Assembly (NCBI GenBank): GCA_022827945.1
Contig: JAJEIT010000072.1
Location: forward strand, 22,441-86,440
DNA: 64,000 nucleotides
Source: Dehalococcoidia bacterium
GTDB taxonomy: Bacteria; Chloroflexota; Dehalococcoidia; Tepidiformales; Tepidiformaceae
Reading direction: 5' to 3'
The notes under the pieces were generated by a model. That model saw nothing but the letters and a program-made list of their open reading frames with translations. It searched no databases and had not been told where the DNA came from. Below are positions 31,647 through 41,003 of the stretch, piece by piece. A program made the translations under genes and the position numbers. Every line of letters begins with the position of its first letter. Position 1 is the stretch's first letter.

Positions 31647-32951
31647 CTAGAAGATCGGGTTGACGATGATCGCCTGCTCTCGCTCCGGCCCCACCGAGAT
31701 CAGGTCCACCGGAACCCCCAGCAGCGACTCCACGCGCCGGATGTACACCTGCGCCTCCGCGGGCAGGTCGTCGAACGTGCGCACGCCCGAGGTCGGCGCG
31801 TCCCAACCCGGAAGCTCCTCGTAGACCGGCTTCGCCTTTCGCAGCGCCGAGGCACTCGCCGGCATCGTCTTCACGATCTCGCCGTCGATCTCGTAGGCCG
31901 TGCACAGCTTCAGCGCCGGCAGCCCGTCGAGCACGTCGAGCCGGGTCAGCGCCAGCGCCGAGAGCCCGTTGAAACGCACCGAGTAGCGCGCCGCCACCGT
32001 GTCCAGCCAGCCGATACGCCGCGGACGGCCCGTCGTGGTTCCGTACTCCCCGCGCCCGAACTCCTTGCCGTGGTCGCGCAGCTTGTCGGCCATCTCCCCG
32101 AACAGCTCCGTCGGGAAGGGCCCGTTGCCGACCCGCGTGCAGTAGCTCTTGAACACGCCCACCGCCCGCTGCACGTTCGTTGGCCCGATGCCGATGCCCA
32201 GGGTCGCCCCGCCCGCGGTGCTGCTCGGCACGCTCGAAGTCACGTACTCGTAGGTTCCGTGGTCGAGGTCCAGCAGCGAGCCCTGCGCGCCCTCGAGCAG
32301 CACGTATTCGCCCGCGTGCAGCGCCTCGGTCACGATCGCCTGCGTATCCGCGACGAACGGCTGCAGCCGCCGGCCGTATTCTGTGTACTCCTCGAAACAG
32401 GCATCGAAGTCGATCGGCTCACCGCCGTAGACGCCCGTGATCACGCGGTTCTGGTAGTCCACCACCGACCGCATGCGCGACAGCAGGTCCTCGGGCTCCA
32501 GCAGGTCGATGATGCGAATGCCGCGCCGCGCTACCTTGTCGGTGAAGCACGGCCCGATGCCCTTCCCCGTCGTCCCGATGGCCCCGGCGCCGAGCCGCTC
32601 CTCTTCGAGCAGGTCGATGAGCCGGTGCCAGGGCATGACCACCTGCGCCCGGGCGCTCACCGCCAGCTTGCTCGTGTCGATGCCCCGAGACTCCAGCTGC
32701 GAGATCTCGCCCAGCAGCACCTCCGGGTCGACGGCGACGCCGTTCCCGATAACGCACGTCTTTTCCGGGTAGAAGATGCCCGCCGGCACGAGGTGCAGCT
32801 TGAACTCGCCAAGCTCGTTCACGATCGTGTGCCCGGCGTTGTTCCCCGCCGAGTACCGCGCGACGACACGTGCCTTTCGGGCCAGCAGGTCGACGATGCG
32901 GCCCTTGCCCTCGTCGCCCCACTGCCCACCAACAACCACAACAGCCGGCAT
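31647..32951 (-). CDS. purA: Adenylosuccinate synthetase
   Basis: 434 residues. GGQWGDEGKGRIVDLLA is the GTP-binding loop, YSAGNNAGHTIV the IMP-binding segment, GIGPCFTDKVARRG a central signature and TTTGRPRRIGWLD the C-terminal one. It converts IMP, GTP and aspartate to adenylosuccinate in AMP synthesis. It is apparently the first gene of its unit; the upstream region to the HepT gene holds 98 bases. Confidence 0.97.
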   Translation of the reverse strand: MPAVVVVGGQWGDEGKGRIVDLLARKARVVARYSAGNNAGHTIVNELGEFKLHLVPAGIFYPEKTCVIGNGVAVDPEVLLGEISQLESRGIDTSKLAVSARAQVVMPWHRLIDLLEEERLGAGAIGTTGKGIGPCFTDKVARRGIRIIDLLEPEDLLSRMRSVVDYQNRVITGVYGGEPIDFDACFEEYTEYGRRLQPFVADTQAIVTEALHAGEYVLLEGAQGSLLDLDHGTYEYVTSSVPSSTAGGATLGIGIGPTNVQRAVGVFKSYCTRVGNGPFPTELFGEMADKLRDHGKEFGRGEYGTTTGRPRRIGWLDTVAARYSVRFNGLSALALTRLDVLDGLPALKLCTAYEIDGEIVKTMPASASALRKAKPVYEELPGWDAPTSGVRTFDDLPAEAQVYIRRVESLLGVPVDLISVGPEREQAIIVNPIF

Positions 32952-33049
32952 GGTGGACTCGCTCCGGGCGCTCCCTCTTATCGGAAGCCGGCCCGTTCAG
33001 AAAGTGTACAGCCTCGCGCGGGAGGCGCGAGCGCTACTGGGTTGGGCGT

Positions 33050-33391
33050 TCAGTCCTCGGCCAGCAGGGTCTCGACCTCACGGACGAGAGTCGGCAACTC
33101 CTCGGTGACGGCCTGCCAGACCAACCGGCTATCGACGAAGGTGTATCCGTGAACAAGGACGTTGCGGAAAGCGATGATTCGACCGGAATCGGTAATGCGG
33201 TCGGCCGTGACCTCGTCGCGACGAGCCAACTGCGACATGGCTTCGCCAATGATGGTGAACTCTCGCTCGATGGCGGCGCGCAACATCGGTTCACGCATGT
33301 AGTCCGCGAACGTCTTGTCCGCAGAGAACTCTCCGATCAGGCGGGCCGCTTTCTGCATGTCGAAGAGGTACTTTTTCGACTCAGGCCGCAT
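33050..33391 (-). CDS. hepT: HepT-type HEPN toxin
   Basis: 113 residues. The HEPN active motif Rx4HxY is visible in RNVLVHGY near residue 75, after the conserved EREFTIIGEAMSQL helix. HepT RNases are silenced when the partner MntA adenylylates the Tyr of this motif. It overlaps the MntA-like gene by 11 bases. A complete motif suggests an intact toxin. Confidence 0.92.
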   Translation of the reverse strand: MRPESKKYLFDMQKAARLIGEFSADKTFADYMREPMLRAAIEREFTIIGEAMSQLARRDEVTADRITDSGRIIAFRNVLVHGYTFVDSRLVWQAVTEELPTLVREVETLLAED

Positions 33392-33701
33392 AGACCGGCG
33401 TCCTGGACTCCTCCACCGACTCCCGGAAGTAGGGGTTGTCGATGGTCGACTCTACAACCAGGTCGATGGGGCGCCCGAACATCTCCTCGAGCCCTTCCAG
33501 CAGGCCGAAGTAGGCGTTCGCGTAGACCCGGTGTGAGTCCGTCGGCTGGAACTCCACCAGAAAGTCGAGGTCGCTCTCGCCGGGGCGGTAGGCGCCGGTG
33601 GCAGCCGACCCGAACAGGTCGAGGCGCTGGACACGATGAAGCCGGCAGAGGCTCTCAAGCTCCGCTGCGCGCTCGGCGACGGCGGGGGCGATCACGACCA
33701 T
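33381..33701 (-). CDS. mntA: MntA-type nucleotidyltransferase antitoxin
   Basis: 106 residues. The minimal nucleotidyltransferase signature, GSAATGAYRPGESDLDFLV, contains GS and the two catalytic Asp of DxD. In characterised MntA/HepT pairs this enzyme transfers AMP to the HepT toxin. The gene precedes and overlaps hepT. ATG 33701 is divergent from the biotin-carrier gene at 33794. Confidence 0.92.
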   Translation of the reverse strand: MVVIAPAVAERAAELESLCRLHRVQRLDLFGSAATGAYRPGESDLDFLVEFQPTDSHRVYANAYFGLLEGLEEMFGRPIDLVVESTIDNPYFRESVEESRTPVYAA

Positions 33702-33793
33702 GACTGCGTTTCAGTATGGGCAGCCCCACAACCCCCCGCAATCTTGATGTTCCGCCCTCGCCTCCCCGCTGCCCGGCACGGTAGAGTGCCGTC

Positions 33794-34015
33794 GTGGCTG
33801 TCGTCGACATCCCCGCTCCCATGTCCGGTTCCGTGTTCGAGGTGCTGGTGAGCGCCGGCGCCTCCGTGAGCGCGGGTCAGGAAGTGATCGTGCTGGAGTC
33901 CATGAAGATGGAGATTCCGGTTGAGAGCCCCGAGGCCGGCGTCGTCGCCGAGGTGCTCGTCTCCCCCGAGGAGACCGTCGAGGAAGGCCAGACACTCGTT
34001 CGCGTCGAGTCCTAG
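33794..34015 (+). CDS. Biotin carboxyl carrier protein (biotinyl domain)
   Basis: 73 residues, a stand-alone biotin/lipoyl-attachment domain. The biotinylated Lys is in ESMKMEIPV, flanked by PMSGSVFEVLVSAGASV and SPEETVEEGQTLVRV. It carries CO2 for an acyl-CoA carboxylase whose other subunits are outside the window. TAGAGT at 33782-33787 precedes GTG 33794 by six bases, so the message is probably leaderless. Its stop shares CTAG with the convergent gene. Confidence 0.9.
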   Translation: MAVVDIPAPMSGSVFEVLVSAGASVSAGQEVIVLESMKMEIPVESPEAGVVAEVLVSPEETVEEGQTLVRVES

Positions 34016-34533
34016 CCCGCTTCCTCGCGGCTGCGTTCCTCCAGGAACCGTCCCCACAGTTCGTCGCGCTTGCGCGAGCCCCGCAGGTACCCCACCTGCC
34101 CGCAGATGAGCGGCCCGAAGAGCTGCGCCAGCAGGTACCCGCCGCCGATGAGCGCCAGGAACGCGATGCCCAGCGCGATGCTGCGGTTCCCCACCAGGTC
34201 TGTTCCGTACACCACCAGCGCCACGAACACGCCCGCCGCGATCAGCAACCCGATCATCGCGCCGCCGTACACCCAGCGCTCCTCCGTCCGCTTCTTCTCG
34301 CGGTAGATGATGAGCGCTTCCCGCGGCACCTTGTCGACCGTCGGAAGGTCCCCCGTCGCCGTGCTGCAGTAGGGGCAGCGCTCGATGTCGCGCGCCAACC
34401 GCGCGTAGCAGAACCCGCAGAAGCGACCCGAGTTCGGTATCCGGCGGTCGAGGATTTCGTCCATCCGGTCCTGCAACCGCTGGACGTACGGGTAGGGCGA
34501 GACGTACCCCGCGACCTCCTGCGTTTCCGCCAC
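34012..34533 (-). CDS. Zinc-ribbon membrane protein
   Basis: 173 residues from GTG 34533 with GGAGGAG upstream. A CGFC and CPYC pair near residues 39-56 forms a zinc ribbon. Two hydrophobic segments follow (about 90-112 and 120-142). The remainder is basic. No family is recognised. It follows the PEP-mobilising-domain gene by 16 bases and probably shares its transcript. Confidence 0.75.
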   Translation of the reverse strand: MAETQEVAGYVSPYPYVQRLQDRMDEILDRRIPNSGRFCGFCYARLARDIERCPYCSTATGDLPTVDKVPREALIIYREKKRTEERWVYGGAMIGLLIAAGVFVALVVYGTDLVGNRSIALGIAFLALIGGGYLLAQLFGPLICGQVGYLRGSRKRDELWGRFLEERSREEAG

Positions 34534-34549
34534 CGTCTCCTCCGGGCGG

Positions 34550-36106
34550 TCAGTCCGGGTGAATCCGCACGGTCCCCGCGGCTCCGTCGACCGTGACCGT
34601 CGCCCCGTCGGGGATGCGCTGCGTGCCCGACTCCGTGCCGGTCACGCAGGGGATGCCGTACTCGCGCGCCTCGATGGCGGCGTGCGAGAGCACCCCGCCC
34701 TGGTTCGTCACGATCGCCGCCGCCGTGGTGAACACGGGCATCCATGAGGGCGCCGTGAACGGGCAGACGAGGATGTCGCCCGGCTCCAGCGCTTCCGCCT
34801 CCTCGAGGCTGAAGACGACCCTTGCCCGTCCCGTCACGACGCCGTGGCTGGCGCCCTTGCCGTTCAGCAGCATCGGGTCGTCGCTGGGCTTCGGCGGTCC
34901 CCCGAACATGAGCGCGATCGGATTCGGCGGGCCACCCGCGGGCGGTGGCGCCGGCGGCGGACCGAGGGTGAGGGGAGGGGCGAGGTCCGCCCACGAGGCG
35001 AGCTCGGCCTTCCGTTCCTCGATCGTCTCCAGCATCGCCCCCGAAGGGTTCGCGGCGAGCGGGGCCAGCTCCGCCAGCCGCAGGTGGAACACGTCCTCGG
35101 GCGCCGCCAGCGCTCCGGCGGTTGTGAGCTTGGTCCCCAGCGCGAGGCACGCCGGTCGGAGCGCCCCCACGCAGTTCTGCTGCCAGTGCGCGCGCCCCTC
35201 GATCACGAACACGTAGTCGGCCGCCCCTTCGACCAGCTCCCGGAACCGTTCCCGGTCGCTGTCGTCCGAAAGGGCCGCTTCGCAGCGCGCGACGGTGTCG
35301 GCCCGTTCTGCCGCCGAGCGTGCGTGCGCCGACACCGGCGCCCGCGAGGGGTCGGCCACGTATCCCGCCAGCAGGCGAAGCGCCGCCCCCGGCTCCTCCC
35401 GCCACGTCGGCGTGTGCAGCTCCCACCACGTCTGCGAGCCGTGTCCGTAGTCCTCGAGGTACGCGTCGAACGCTTGCCCGAACGCGTCGCCGCCCTCCGC
35501 CGCCCGCGCCTCCGCAAGGTCGCCCGCGCCGACCGCCTCCAGCAGCGCCGGCGATGCCTGCGCCAGCGGCGCCAGCGCCTCCAGCTTCAGCCCCCGCGCC
35601 GCCGACTCGTTGTCGACTCCCTGCACGAGCGCCGCCACCAGGCGGTCGCGGTCGCCCATGGATCCCAGCTTCTCGCCGCAGAAGACCATCAGGGCGCTGG
35701 CCGGGGCCGCGATGATCATGAGCGGCTGCATCGTGTACGCGAACCCCCGCGCCGCCTCCGCCACGTAGCCGGGAAGCGCCTGCGCCAGCTCCTCGATCGG
35801 CCAGGGCCCGTAATCCTCCGACCACAGCCCTTCGCAGATCTCGCGGACGCGCGGCAGCGCGTGCTGCTCCCATGCCTCCCGGCCGTCGTTCGACGGCGGC
35901 GGGTCGAGCGCCGCTGCGGGCTGCCCCGTCCCCCCACCGAGGAAGGTGTACCCGTTGAGGTGAATCGCCCGCCCGCCGAAGGCCAGCATGAACGTCTCGA
36001 ACATCTCCTGCGCGAGGGGCGGCAGCGGCCGCAGCACATGCGGGATGAGGCGCAGGGACACCTCTTCCATGCCGGGCGGGGGCGCGAAGGTCTCGGTGGT
36101 TGTCAT
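34550..36106 (-). CDS. PEP-utilising enzyme mobile-domain protein without ATP-grasp domain
   Basis: 518 residues from ATG 36106 with a GGAG site. The last 80 residues are the phosphohistidine swivel domain of PEP synthase and pyruvate phosphate dikinase: GDILVCPFTAPSW, then GGVLSHAAIEAREYGIPCV with the phospho-accepting His. No ATP-grasp or PEP-binding barrel is seen in the first 430 residues, which are helical and unfamiliar. It may be a partner of a separately encoded kinase. A TACAAT hexamer lies at 36140-36135. Confidence 0.78.
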   Translation of the reverse strand: MTTTETFAPPPGMEEVSLRLIPHVLRPLPPLAQEMFETFMLAFGGRAIHLNGYTFLGGGTGQPAAALDPPPSNDGREAWEQHALPRVREICEGLWSEDYGPWPIEELAQALPGYVAEAARGFAYTMQPLMIIAAPASALMVFCGEKLGSMGDRDRLVAALVQGVDNESAARGLKLEALAPLAQASPALLEAVGAGDLAEARAAEGGDAFGQAFDAYLEDYGHGSQTWWELHTPTWREEPGAALRLLAGYVADPSRAPVSAHARSAAERADTVARCEAALSDDSDRERFRELVEGAADYVFVIEGRAHWQQNCVGALRPACLALGTKLTTAGALAAPEDVFHLRLAELAPLAANPSGAMLETIEERKAELASWADLAPPLTLGPPPAPPPAGGPPNPIALMFGGPPKPSDDPMLLNGKGASHGVVTGRARVVFSLEEAEALEPGDILVCPFTAPSWMPVFTTAAAIVTNQGGVLSHAAIEAREYGIPCVTGTESGTQRIPDGATVTVDGAAGTVRIHPD

Positions 36107-36152
36107 GGGAACTCCGGGGCGCGGGGTTCCGGCATTGTACGGGCGCGCCTTC

Positions 36153-36173
36153 CGAAGGGCCCCGGACCCTTCG
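36153..36173 (-). terminator. Hairpin after the CoA-binding-protein gene
   Basis: CGAAGGG at 36153-36159 pairs with CCCTTCG at 36167-36173 around a seven-base loop, three bases beyond the stop of the CoA-binding-protein gene. It probably ends that message ahead of the PEP-domain gene. Confidence 0.55.
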
Positions 36174-36176
36174 TCC

Positions 36177-36596
36177 CTAGCCGAGTCCCAGTGCCCTTGC
36201 CCGCTGGTGGTCGACCTTTGTGCAGCGGTCCTGCGTCGCGACCAGTCCCGCCTCCAGCGCCCGCTCGATTGCCGCATCGTTCCTGATGCCCAGCTGCAGC
36301 CACACGGTCCCTGCCCCTATCGCGATCGCGTCATCGACGAACGGCCCGGTCCGATCCGGCCGCACGAACACGTCGACGAGGTCCACGTGCTCGGGGATGT
36401 CGCGAAGGCTCGCGTAGGCCCGTTCGCCCAGCACCTCGTCCGCGGGCTGCTGCACCGGCACGGGGATGATCCGGTATCCCTCCGACTGCAGGTACGCCGC
36501 CACCTCGTACGCCGGGCGGAACGTTCGCGAATCGAGGCCCACCACCGCGATCGTCTTCGCTCCCAGCAGGGCGTCGAGCACGGGGTCGCTACTCAT
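36177..36596 (-). CDS. CoA-binding protein (YccU type)
   Basis: 139 residues. A Rossmann CoA-binding domain: KTIAVVGLDSRTFRPAYEVA, RIIPVPVQQ, VDLVDVFVRPDRTGP and TVWLQLGIRNDAA match the YccU-like family. The upstream gene ends inside its start region (ATGAGTAG), so translation is coupled. The physiological role is unknown. Confidence 0.88.
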   Translation of the reverse strand: MSSDPVLDALLGAKTIAVVGLDSRTFRPAYEVAAYLQSEGYRIIPVPVQQPADEVLGERAYASLRDIPEHVDLVDVFVRPDRTGPFVDDAIAIGAGTVWLQLGIRNDAAIERALEAGLVATQDRCTKVDHQRARALGLG

Positions 36597-37266
36597 CGGG
36601 CGTGCCTCCGGCCGCTTCTTCCTCGCTCAGCTCGACGAGCTCCCAGCCCTCCGGCAGCTTCACCTCGGCCCCCGTCAGGTTGGCGACGGCGGTCGCGACC
36701 GCCATGGTGCGGTCCATCCCGTCCGTCTGGTCCCCGGCGGGAACCGGCACCTGCGCCAGGGTCAGCCGCTTCCCCGACTGCTTCACCAGCACCAGCGCGA
36801 ACTGCCGCAGCGTGTCCGTCTCCTCGCGCCAGCGATCCGGTGCGTCCCCCTCGATCGTGATCGCGAGGTGGTCGATCTTCGCGAACGGCACCAGCTCGCG
36901 CGTCCCCACGCCCATCCCCAGGTACCCCTGCTGCCACGTCGCCGAACCTTTGCGCCCATCGACGACCACGTCCGCCCCCATGACCGCCGTCACCAGCGCC
37001 ATCATGGAGATGGGGAAGGCGATGAGCGCGAACAGCAGGAGCGCCACCAGCAGGCCGAAGTGCAGGTCGCCGGCCTCGATCGCGATCAGCGCTCCCGCTC
37101 CCCCGCCCAGCGCTACCCCCAGCAGCGGGAGCAGGACCGTGCTCCGGGCGCTCCGGATCTCCACCCGATCGTTGCCGATGAGCGCCACCGATCGGTGCAG
37201 CAGCACCTCGTACCGCCCGTCCCGGCGGCGCGCGGCCACATGGCTCGGAAGAGCGGCGTCGACCAT
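36589..37266 (-). CDS. Hypothetical membrane protein
   Basis: 225 residues with two adjacent hydrophobic segments (about residues 44-66 and 71-95) and a soluble beta-rich C-terminal half. GRYEVLLHRSVALIG near the start and WQQGYLGMGVGTRELVPF after the membrane part look like a PH-like or YcxB-like fold, but I cannot confirm this. It overlaps the CoA-binding-protein gene by eight bases. Confidence 0.65.
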   Translation of the reverse strand: MVDAALPSHVAARRRDGRYEVLLHRSVALIGNDRVEIRSARSTVLLPLLGVALGGGAGALIAIEAGDLHFGLLVALLLFALIAFPISMMALVTAVMGADVVVDGRKGSATWQQGYLGMGVGTRELVPFAKIDHLAITIEGDAPDRWREETDTLRQFALVLVKQSGKRLTLAQVPVPAGDQTDGMDRTMAVATAVANLTGAEVKLPEGWELVELSEEEAAGGTPDE

Positions 37267-37344
37267 GCGGGAAGCGTAGCAGGGAGGCGCTCGGGGTGCG
37301 CCGCCGCTCGCGGGTGATCGGGCGTGCCTGTACGCTTATTGACA

Positions 37345-38604
37345 ATGAACGAGCTGCTGCGCTCGCGCACCCGTGTTGTCGTGACGGGCCTTGGAGCGGT
37401 AACCCCGGCTGGCACGAACGTGCCCGATTTCTGGGACAACATGCTGGAGGGTCGCTCCGGCATCGATCACATCACCTTCTTCGACACGACCGAGTTCCCC
37501 TGCAAGTTCGCCGGCGAGATCCCCGAGTTCGTTCCCGCCGAGTTCATGGACCGCAAGGCGGCCCGCCGCATGGGCCGCTTCTCGCAGCTGATGGTGGCCG
37601 CCGCCCGCGAGGCCATCCACGACGGCTCCCTCGACCTGGAGTCGCAGGACCTCAACCGGATTGGCGTCCTCGTCGGCAACGGCGGCGGTGGCTACCCCGG
37701 CATCCAGGAGGCCGCCCACACGCTCTTCGAGCGTGGCGGCATGCGCATCGACCCCTTCTTCTTCTCGAAGCAGCTCGCCAACATGGCGGGCGCCCAGGTC
37801 GCGATGCAGTTCGGCCTTCGCGGCTACAACGGCACGATCGTCACGGCCTGCGCCGCGGGGACCCAGGCCATCGGCGAGGCCGCCCTCATGATCCGCGGCG
37901 GCCGCGCCGACGTCGTCCTCGCGGGCGGCTGCGAGGCGGGCATCAGCGAGCTCGGCCTCGCCGGCTTCTGCGTCATGAAGGCCGTCACCAGCGCCGAGGG
38001 CGACCCCGTGAAGGCGAGCCGCCCCTTCGACGCCGAACGCGACGGCTTCGTCCCCTGCGAGGGGGCCGGCGCCATCCTCCTCGAGAGCGAGGAGCACGCC
38101 ATTCGCCGCGGCGCCACCGTCTACGCCGAGCTCGCCGGCTTCGGCTGCACCTCCGATGCCTTCCACGTCGTCGCCCCTCCCGAGGGCGGCGAGGGCGCCG
38201 CCCGCGCCATGCAGGAAGCGCTCGACGACGCCGGAATGCACCCCGACGCAATCGGCTACATCAACGCCCACGCCACGAGCACCCCCGCCGGCGACACCGC
38301 CGAGACCGACGCCATCAAGACCGTCTTCGGCGAGCGCGCCTACGACATCCCCATCAGCGCCACCAAGAGCCTCATCGGCCACGGCCTCGGGGCCAGCGGC
38401 GGCATGGAGACCGTCGCCGCCATCAAGACGCTGGAGACAGGGCTCGCGCACCCCACCATCAACCTCGAGAACCCGGACCCCACCTGCGACCTCGACTACA
38501 TCCCCGAGGGCCAGCGCCGCGTCGACCCGCAGGTCATCATGAAGAACAGCTTCGGTTTCGGCGGCCAGAACAGCTGCCTCGTCCTCTCCCGCTACGAGCC
38601 GTAG
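37345..38604 (+). CDS. fabF: 3-oxoacyl-ACP synthase II
   Basis: 419 residues from ATG 37345. The condensing-enzyme triad is present: Cys in VTACAAGTQAIGEA, His in NAHATSTPAGD and His in SLIGHGLGAS (the last usually reads TGHxxGA). NSFGFGGQNSCL closes the fold. It elongates acyl-ACP chains in fatty-acid synthesis. TACGCT at 37331-37336 is eight bases before ATG and there is no ribosome-binding site. It is not next to acpP or fabD. Confidence 0.93.
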   Translation: MNELLRSRTRVVVTGLGAVTPAGTNVPDFWDNMLEGRSGIDHITFFDTTEFPCKFAGEIPEFVPAEFMDRKAARRMGRFSQLMVAAAREAIHDGSLDLESQDLNRIGVLVGNGGGGYPGIQEAAHTLFERGGMRIDPFFFSKQLANMAGAQVAMQFGLRGYNGTIVTACAAGTQAIGEAALMIRGGRADVVLAGGCEAGISELGLAGFCVMKAVTSAEGDPVKASRPFDAERDGFVPCEGAGAILLESEEHAIRRGATVYAELAGFGCTSDAFHVVAPPEGGEGAARAMQEALDDAGMHPDAIGYINAHATSTPAGDTAETDAIKTVFGERAYDIPISATKSLIGHGLGASGGMETVAAIKTLETGLAHPTINLENPDPTCDLDYIPEGQRRVDPQVIMKNSFGFGGQNSCLVLSRYEP

Positions 38605-38613
38605 CGAGACGCG

Positions 38614-39078
38614 CTACTCGCTCGCGGCGGCCGCGCGCAACTCCGCGATGTCGAGCTTCTCCATCTCCAGCAGCGCTCCCATGACCCGCCCTGGGTTCTT
38701 CGCCATGATCTCTCCCAGCATGGCGGGGACGACCTGCCAGGAGACACCGAATCGGTCCTCCAGCCATCCGCACTGAGTAGTGGCCCCGCCCTCGGAGAGC
38801 CGGTCCCAGTAGTAGTCGATCTCCTCCTGCGTCTCGCAGGCCACGTTGAAGGAGATCGCCAGGGTGAAGGTGGCCTCCGCTCCGGCGTCGAAGGCCTCGA
38901 ATCGTTGGCCTTCCAGCTCGAACTCCACCACTGCCCCTCCCTCCGCAGGGCCTACCGCGATGGTCGACTCGGACAGGATCCGTGAGTTGGGGAAGACGGC
39001 CACGTAAAACTCGGCCGCCTCTCTGGCCCGACCGTTGAACCACATGGAGGGGCGTATCCGGGAACCCACGTGCGCCAC
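38614..39078 (-). CDS. VOC superfamily protein, PhnB type
   Basis: 154 residues from GTG 39078. SMWFNGRAREAAEFYVAVFP, LEGQRFEAFDAG and TQCGWLEDRFGVSWQVVP are typical of PhnB/3-demethylubiquinone-methyltransferase-like VOC proteins. The actual function is unknown; the methyltransferase label in databases is misleading. It lies 45 bases downstream of the amidohydrolase gene and ten bases from the end of fabF. Confidence 0.88.
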   Translation of the reverse strand: MAHVGSRIRPSMWFNGRAREAAEFYVAVFPNSRILSESTIAVGPAEGGAVVEFELEGQRFEAFDAGAEATFTLAISFNVACETQEEIDYYWDRLSEGGATTQCGWLEDRFGVSWQVVPAMLGEIMAKNPGRVMGALLEMEKLDIAELRAAAASE

Positions 39079-39123
39079 TTGAACTCTCCCTGTTCAGCTT
39101 CAGGCCGAGGTGCTGCGTGCCCC

Positions 39124-40857
39124 CTACGCCGACCCGTGCCGCAGCAGCTGCCCCGGCGTCGCGCCCGTGCAGTCGCGGTCCTCGAACGTGACCTCGCCGT
39201 TCACCATCGTGTAGCGGTAGCCCTCGGCCTTCCGCACGCGACGCCAGGCGCCCGCGGGGAAGTCCCACGCCTTCACGATCGGCAGCATCTCCAGCTTCTC
39301 GTAGTCGTACACCACGATGTCCGCCGGAGCGCCCTCGCGGATGCAGCCCCGGTCGCGGAAGCCGGCCGCCAGCGCCGGGTAGGCGGCGAGACGCCAGTGC
39401 GCCTGCTCCAGGTCCATGATCCCCGCGTCCCGTACCCAGCGAGCCAGGAACTCCGTCGGGTACGCCCCCAGCGTGATGAACTTCGTGTGCGCGCCGCCGT
39501 CCGAGACCCCCGGTATCGCCACCGACGAGTTCGCCACCTCCGCCATCGCGTCCGGGTCCGTGGGGCGCGGCGGCGTCACGAACGTCGCCTGCAGGTCGTC
39601 CGCCAGCGAGAGGTCGAGGAACGCGTCGATGATGTGCTTCCCCTCCCGCTCCGCGATCTCGGCCAGGCCGTGACCCTCGTACTCCTTCAGCTCCGGGCTC
39701 TCGACCTCCTCGACCGTGAGCTGGGCGATGCCGGAGACGTTCGCGCCCCCGCCGGCCGCCTTCATCTGCGACTCGATGCCGCCGCCTGCGATCGGCCCGT
39801 GGCCTGCGTCGAACTCGTCCCGCAGCGCCTGGCGCACTTCGCCGTCGCGCATCTTCTCCATGCGCACCTCGCGTGTCCCGAGCGTGACCTCGCGCCAGAT
39901 CGGGCTCGAGTCGAACAGGTTCCAGTCCTCCAGGTTGAACTCGAAGCCCACGTCCACCGTCAGCGCCTGCCCGAAGATGCGCAGACCCCTCGCATTCGCC
40001 TCGTCCAGCTTCTCGATCATGAGCCGGTGCGGCGGCGTGTTCTGGCCGTGTTGGTCCGTCGCCGGCGCCAGCAGGTTCCAGATGACGGGACGACCGCTCA
40101 CCTCCGCCACCTTCTCCGCCGCCTCGAACGGCCCCGTGATCTGCGCGAACCCCCGCCCGACCTTCCCCATCACCCCGGCGAACGCGAGCAGATCCTCCTC
40201 CGACATCAGGTCCGTGATCATCGGCGTCCCGTCGTAGTCACGCTGGACGCTCTCCTCGCCCCCGAGCTGCACGGAGAAGCCGCACGCCCCCGCCCGCAGC
40301 GCTTCCTCGAAGAGGCGGCACATCTCCTCGCGCTCCGCCTCCGTTGCGGAACGGTTCTTCGCCGACTCCAGCCCCATCACGTACGCCATCAGCGGGTTCA
40401 GACCCACGTAGCTGAGCAGGTTCACGCCCTTCGGCGTCCGCTCCAGGCTGTCGAGGAACTCGGGGTAGGTCTCCCAGTCCCAGGCCATCCCCTCCCGCAT
40501 CGACTCCATCGGCACTGCCTCGTTGCGGGCCATCGTCAGCATCGCCCGCTCCTGGTCCTCCGCCCGCACCGGCGCGAACCCGAAGCCGCAGTTCCCGATC
40601 ACGACCGAGGTCACCCCGTGCCAGCCCGAGATGCTGCACCAGGGGTCCCAGTACACCTGCGAGTCGTAGTGCGTGTGCAGGTCGACGAACCCCGGCGCCA
40701 CGACCAGCCCCTCGGCGTCGATCACCCGCGCGCCCTCGCTGTTGTGGATGCGCCCGATCGAGGCGACGAGCCCGTCCTTGATGCCGATGTCGGCGCGGAA
40801 GCGCGGCGTGCGCAGGCCGTCGATCACGGTCCCGCCGCGGATGATGGTGTCGAACAT
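39124..40857 (-). CDS. Amidohydrolase, N-acyl-D-amino-acid deacylase type
   Basis: 577 residues from ATG 40857 with GGAGG upstream. The first metal motif is in FVDLHTHYDSQVYWDP and the C-terminal catalytic Asp region is in VSDGGAHTKFI. MFDTIIRGGTVIDG is the typical urease-superfamily start. Length and motif spacing match D-aminoacylase-like proteins of Actinobacteria and Chloroflexota. The natural substrate is uncertain. Confidence 0.88.
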   Translation of the reverse strand: MFDTIIRGGTVIDGLRTPRFRADIGIKDGLVASIGRIHNSEGARVIDAEGLVVAPGFVDLHTHYDSQVYWDPWCSISGWHGVTSVVIGNCGFGFAPVRAEDQERAMLTMARNEAVPMESMREGMAWDWETYPEFLDSLERTPKGVNLLSYVGLNPLMAYVMGLESAKNRSATEAEREEMCRLFEEALRAGACGFSVQLGGEESVQRDYDGTPMITDLMSEEDLLAFAGVMGKVGRGFAQITGPFEAAEKVAEVSGRPVIWNLLAPATDQHGQNTPPHRLMIEKLDEANARGLRIFGQALTVDVGFEFNLEDWNLFDSSPIWREVTLGTREVRMEKMRDGEVRQALRDEFDAGHGPIAGGGIESQMKAAGGGANVSGIAQLTVEEVESPELKEYEGHGLAEIAEREGKHIIDAFLDLSLADDLQATFVTPPRPTDPDAMAEVANSSVAIPGVSDGGAHTKFITLGAYPTEFLARWVRDAGIMDLEQAHWRLAAYPALAAGFRDRGCIREGAPADIVVYDYEKLEMLPIVKAWDFPAGAWRRVRKAEGYRYTMVNGEVTFEDRDCTGATPGQLLRHGSA

Positions 40858-41003
40858 GTCGGGGTCGCCTCCAGGTGTCTCAGGGCGCCCATTCGCACCG
40901 CGTACGAGGCGCGCAGGGCCCTGCGCTGAGCCTACCACTCCGGCCCTGCGGTTCCCATAACGAGGAGCCCATCCCCGCCCCGCCCTGCCGCATACTGGCG
41001 CCC

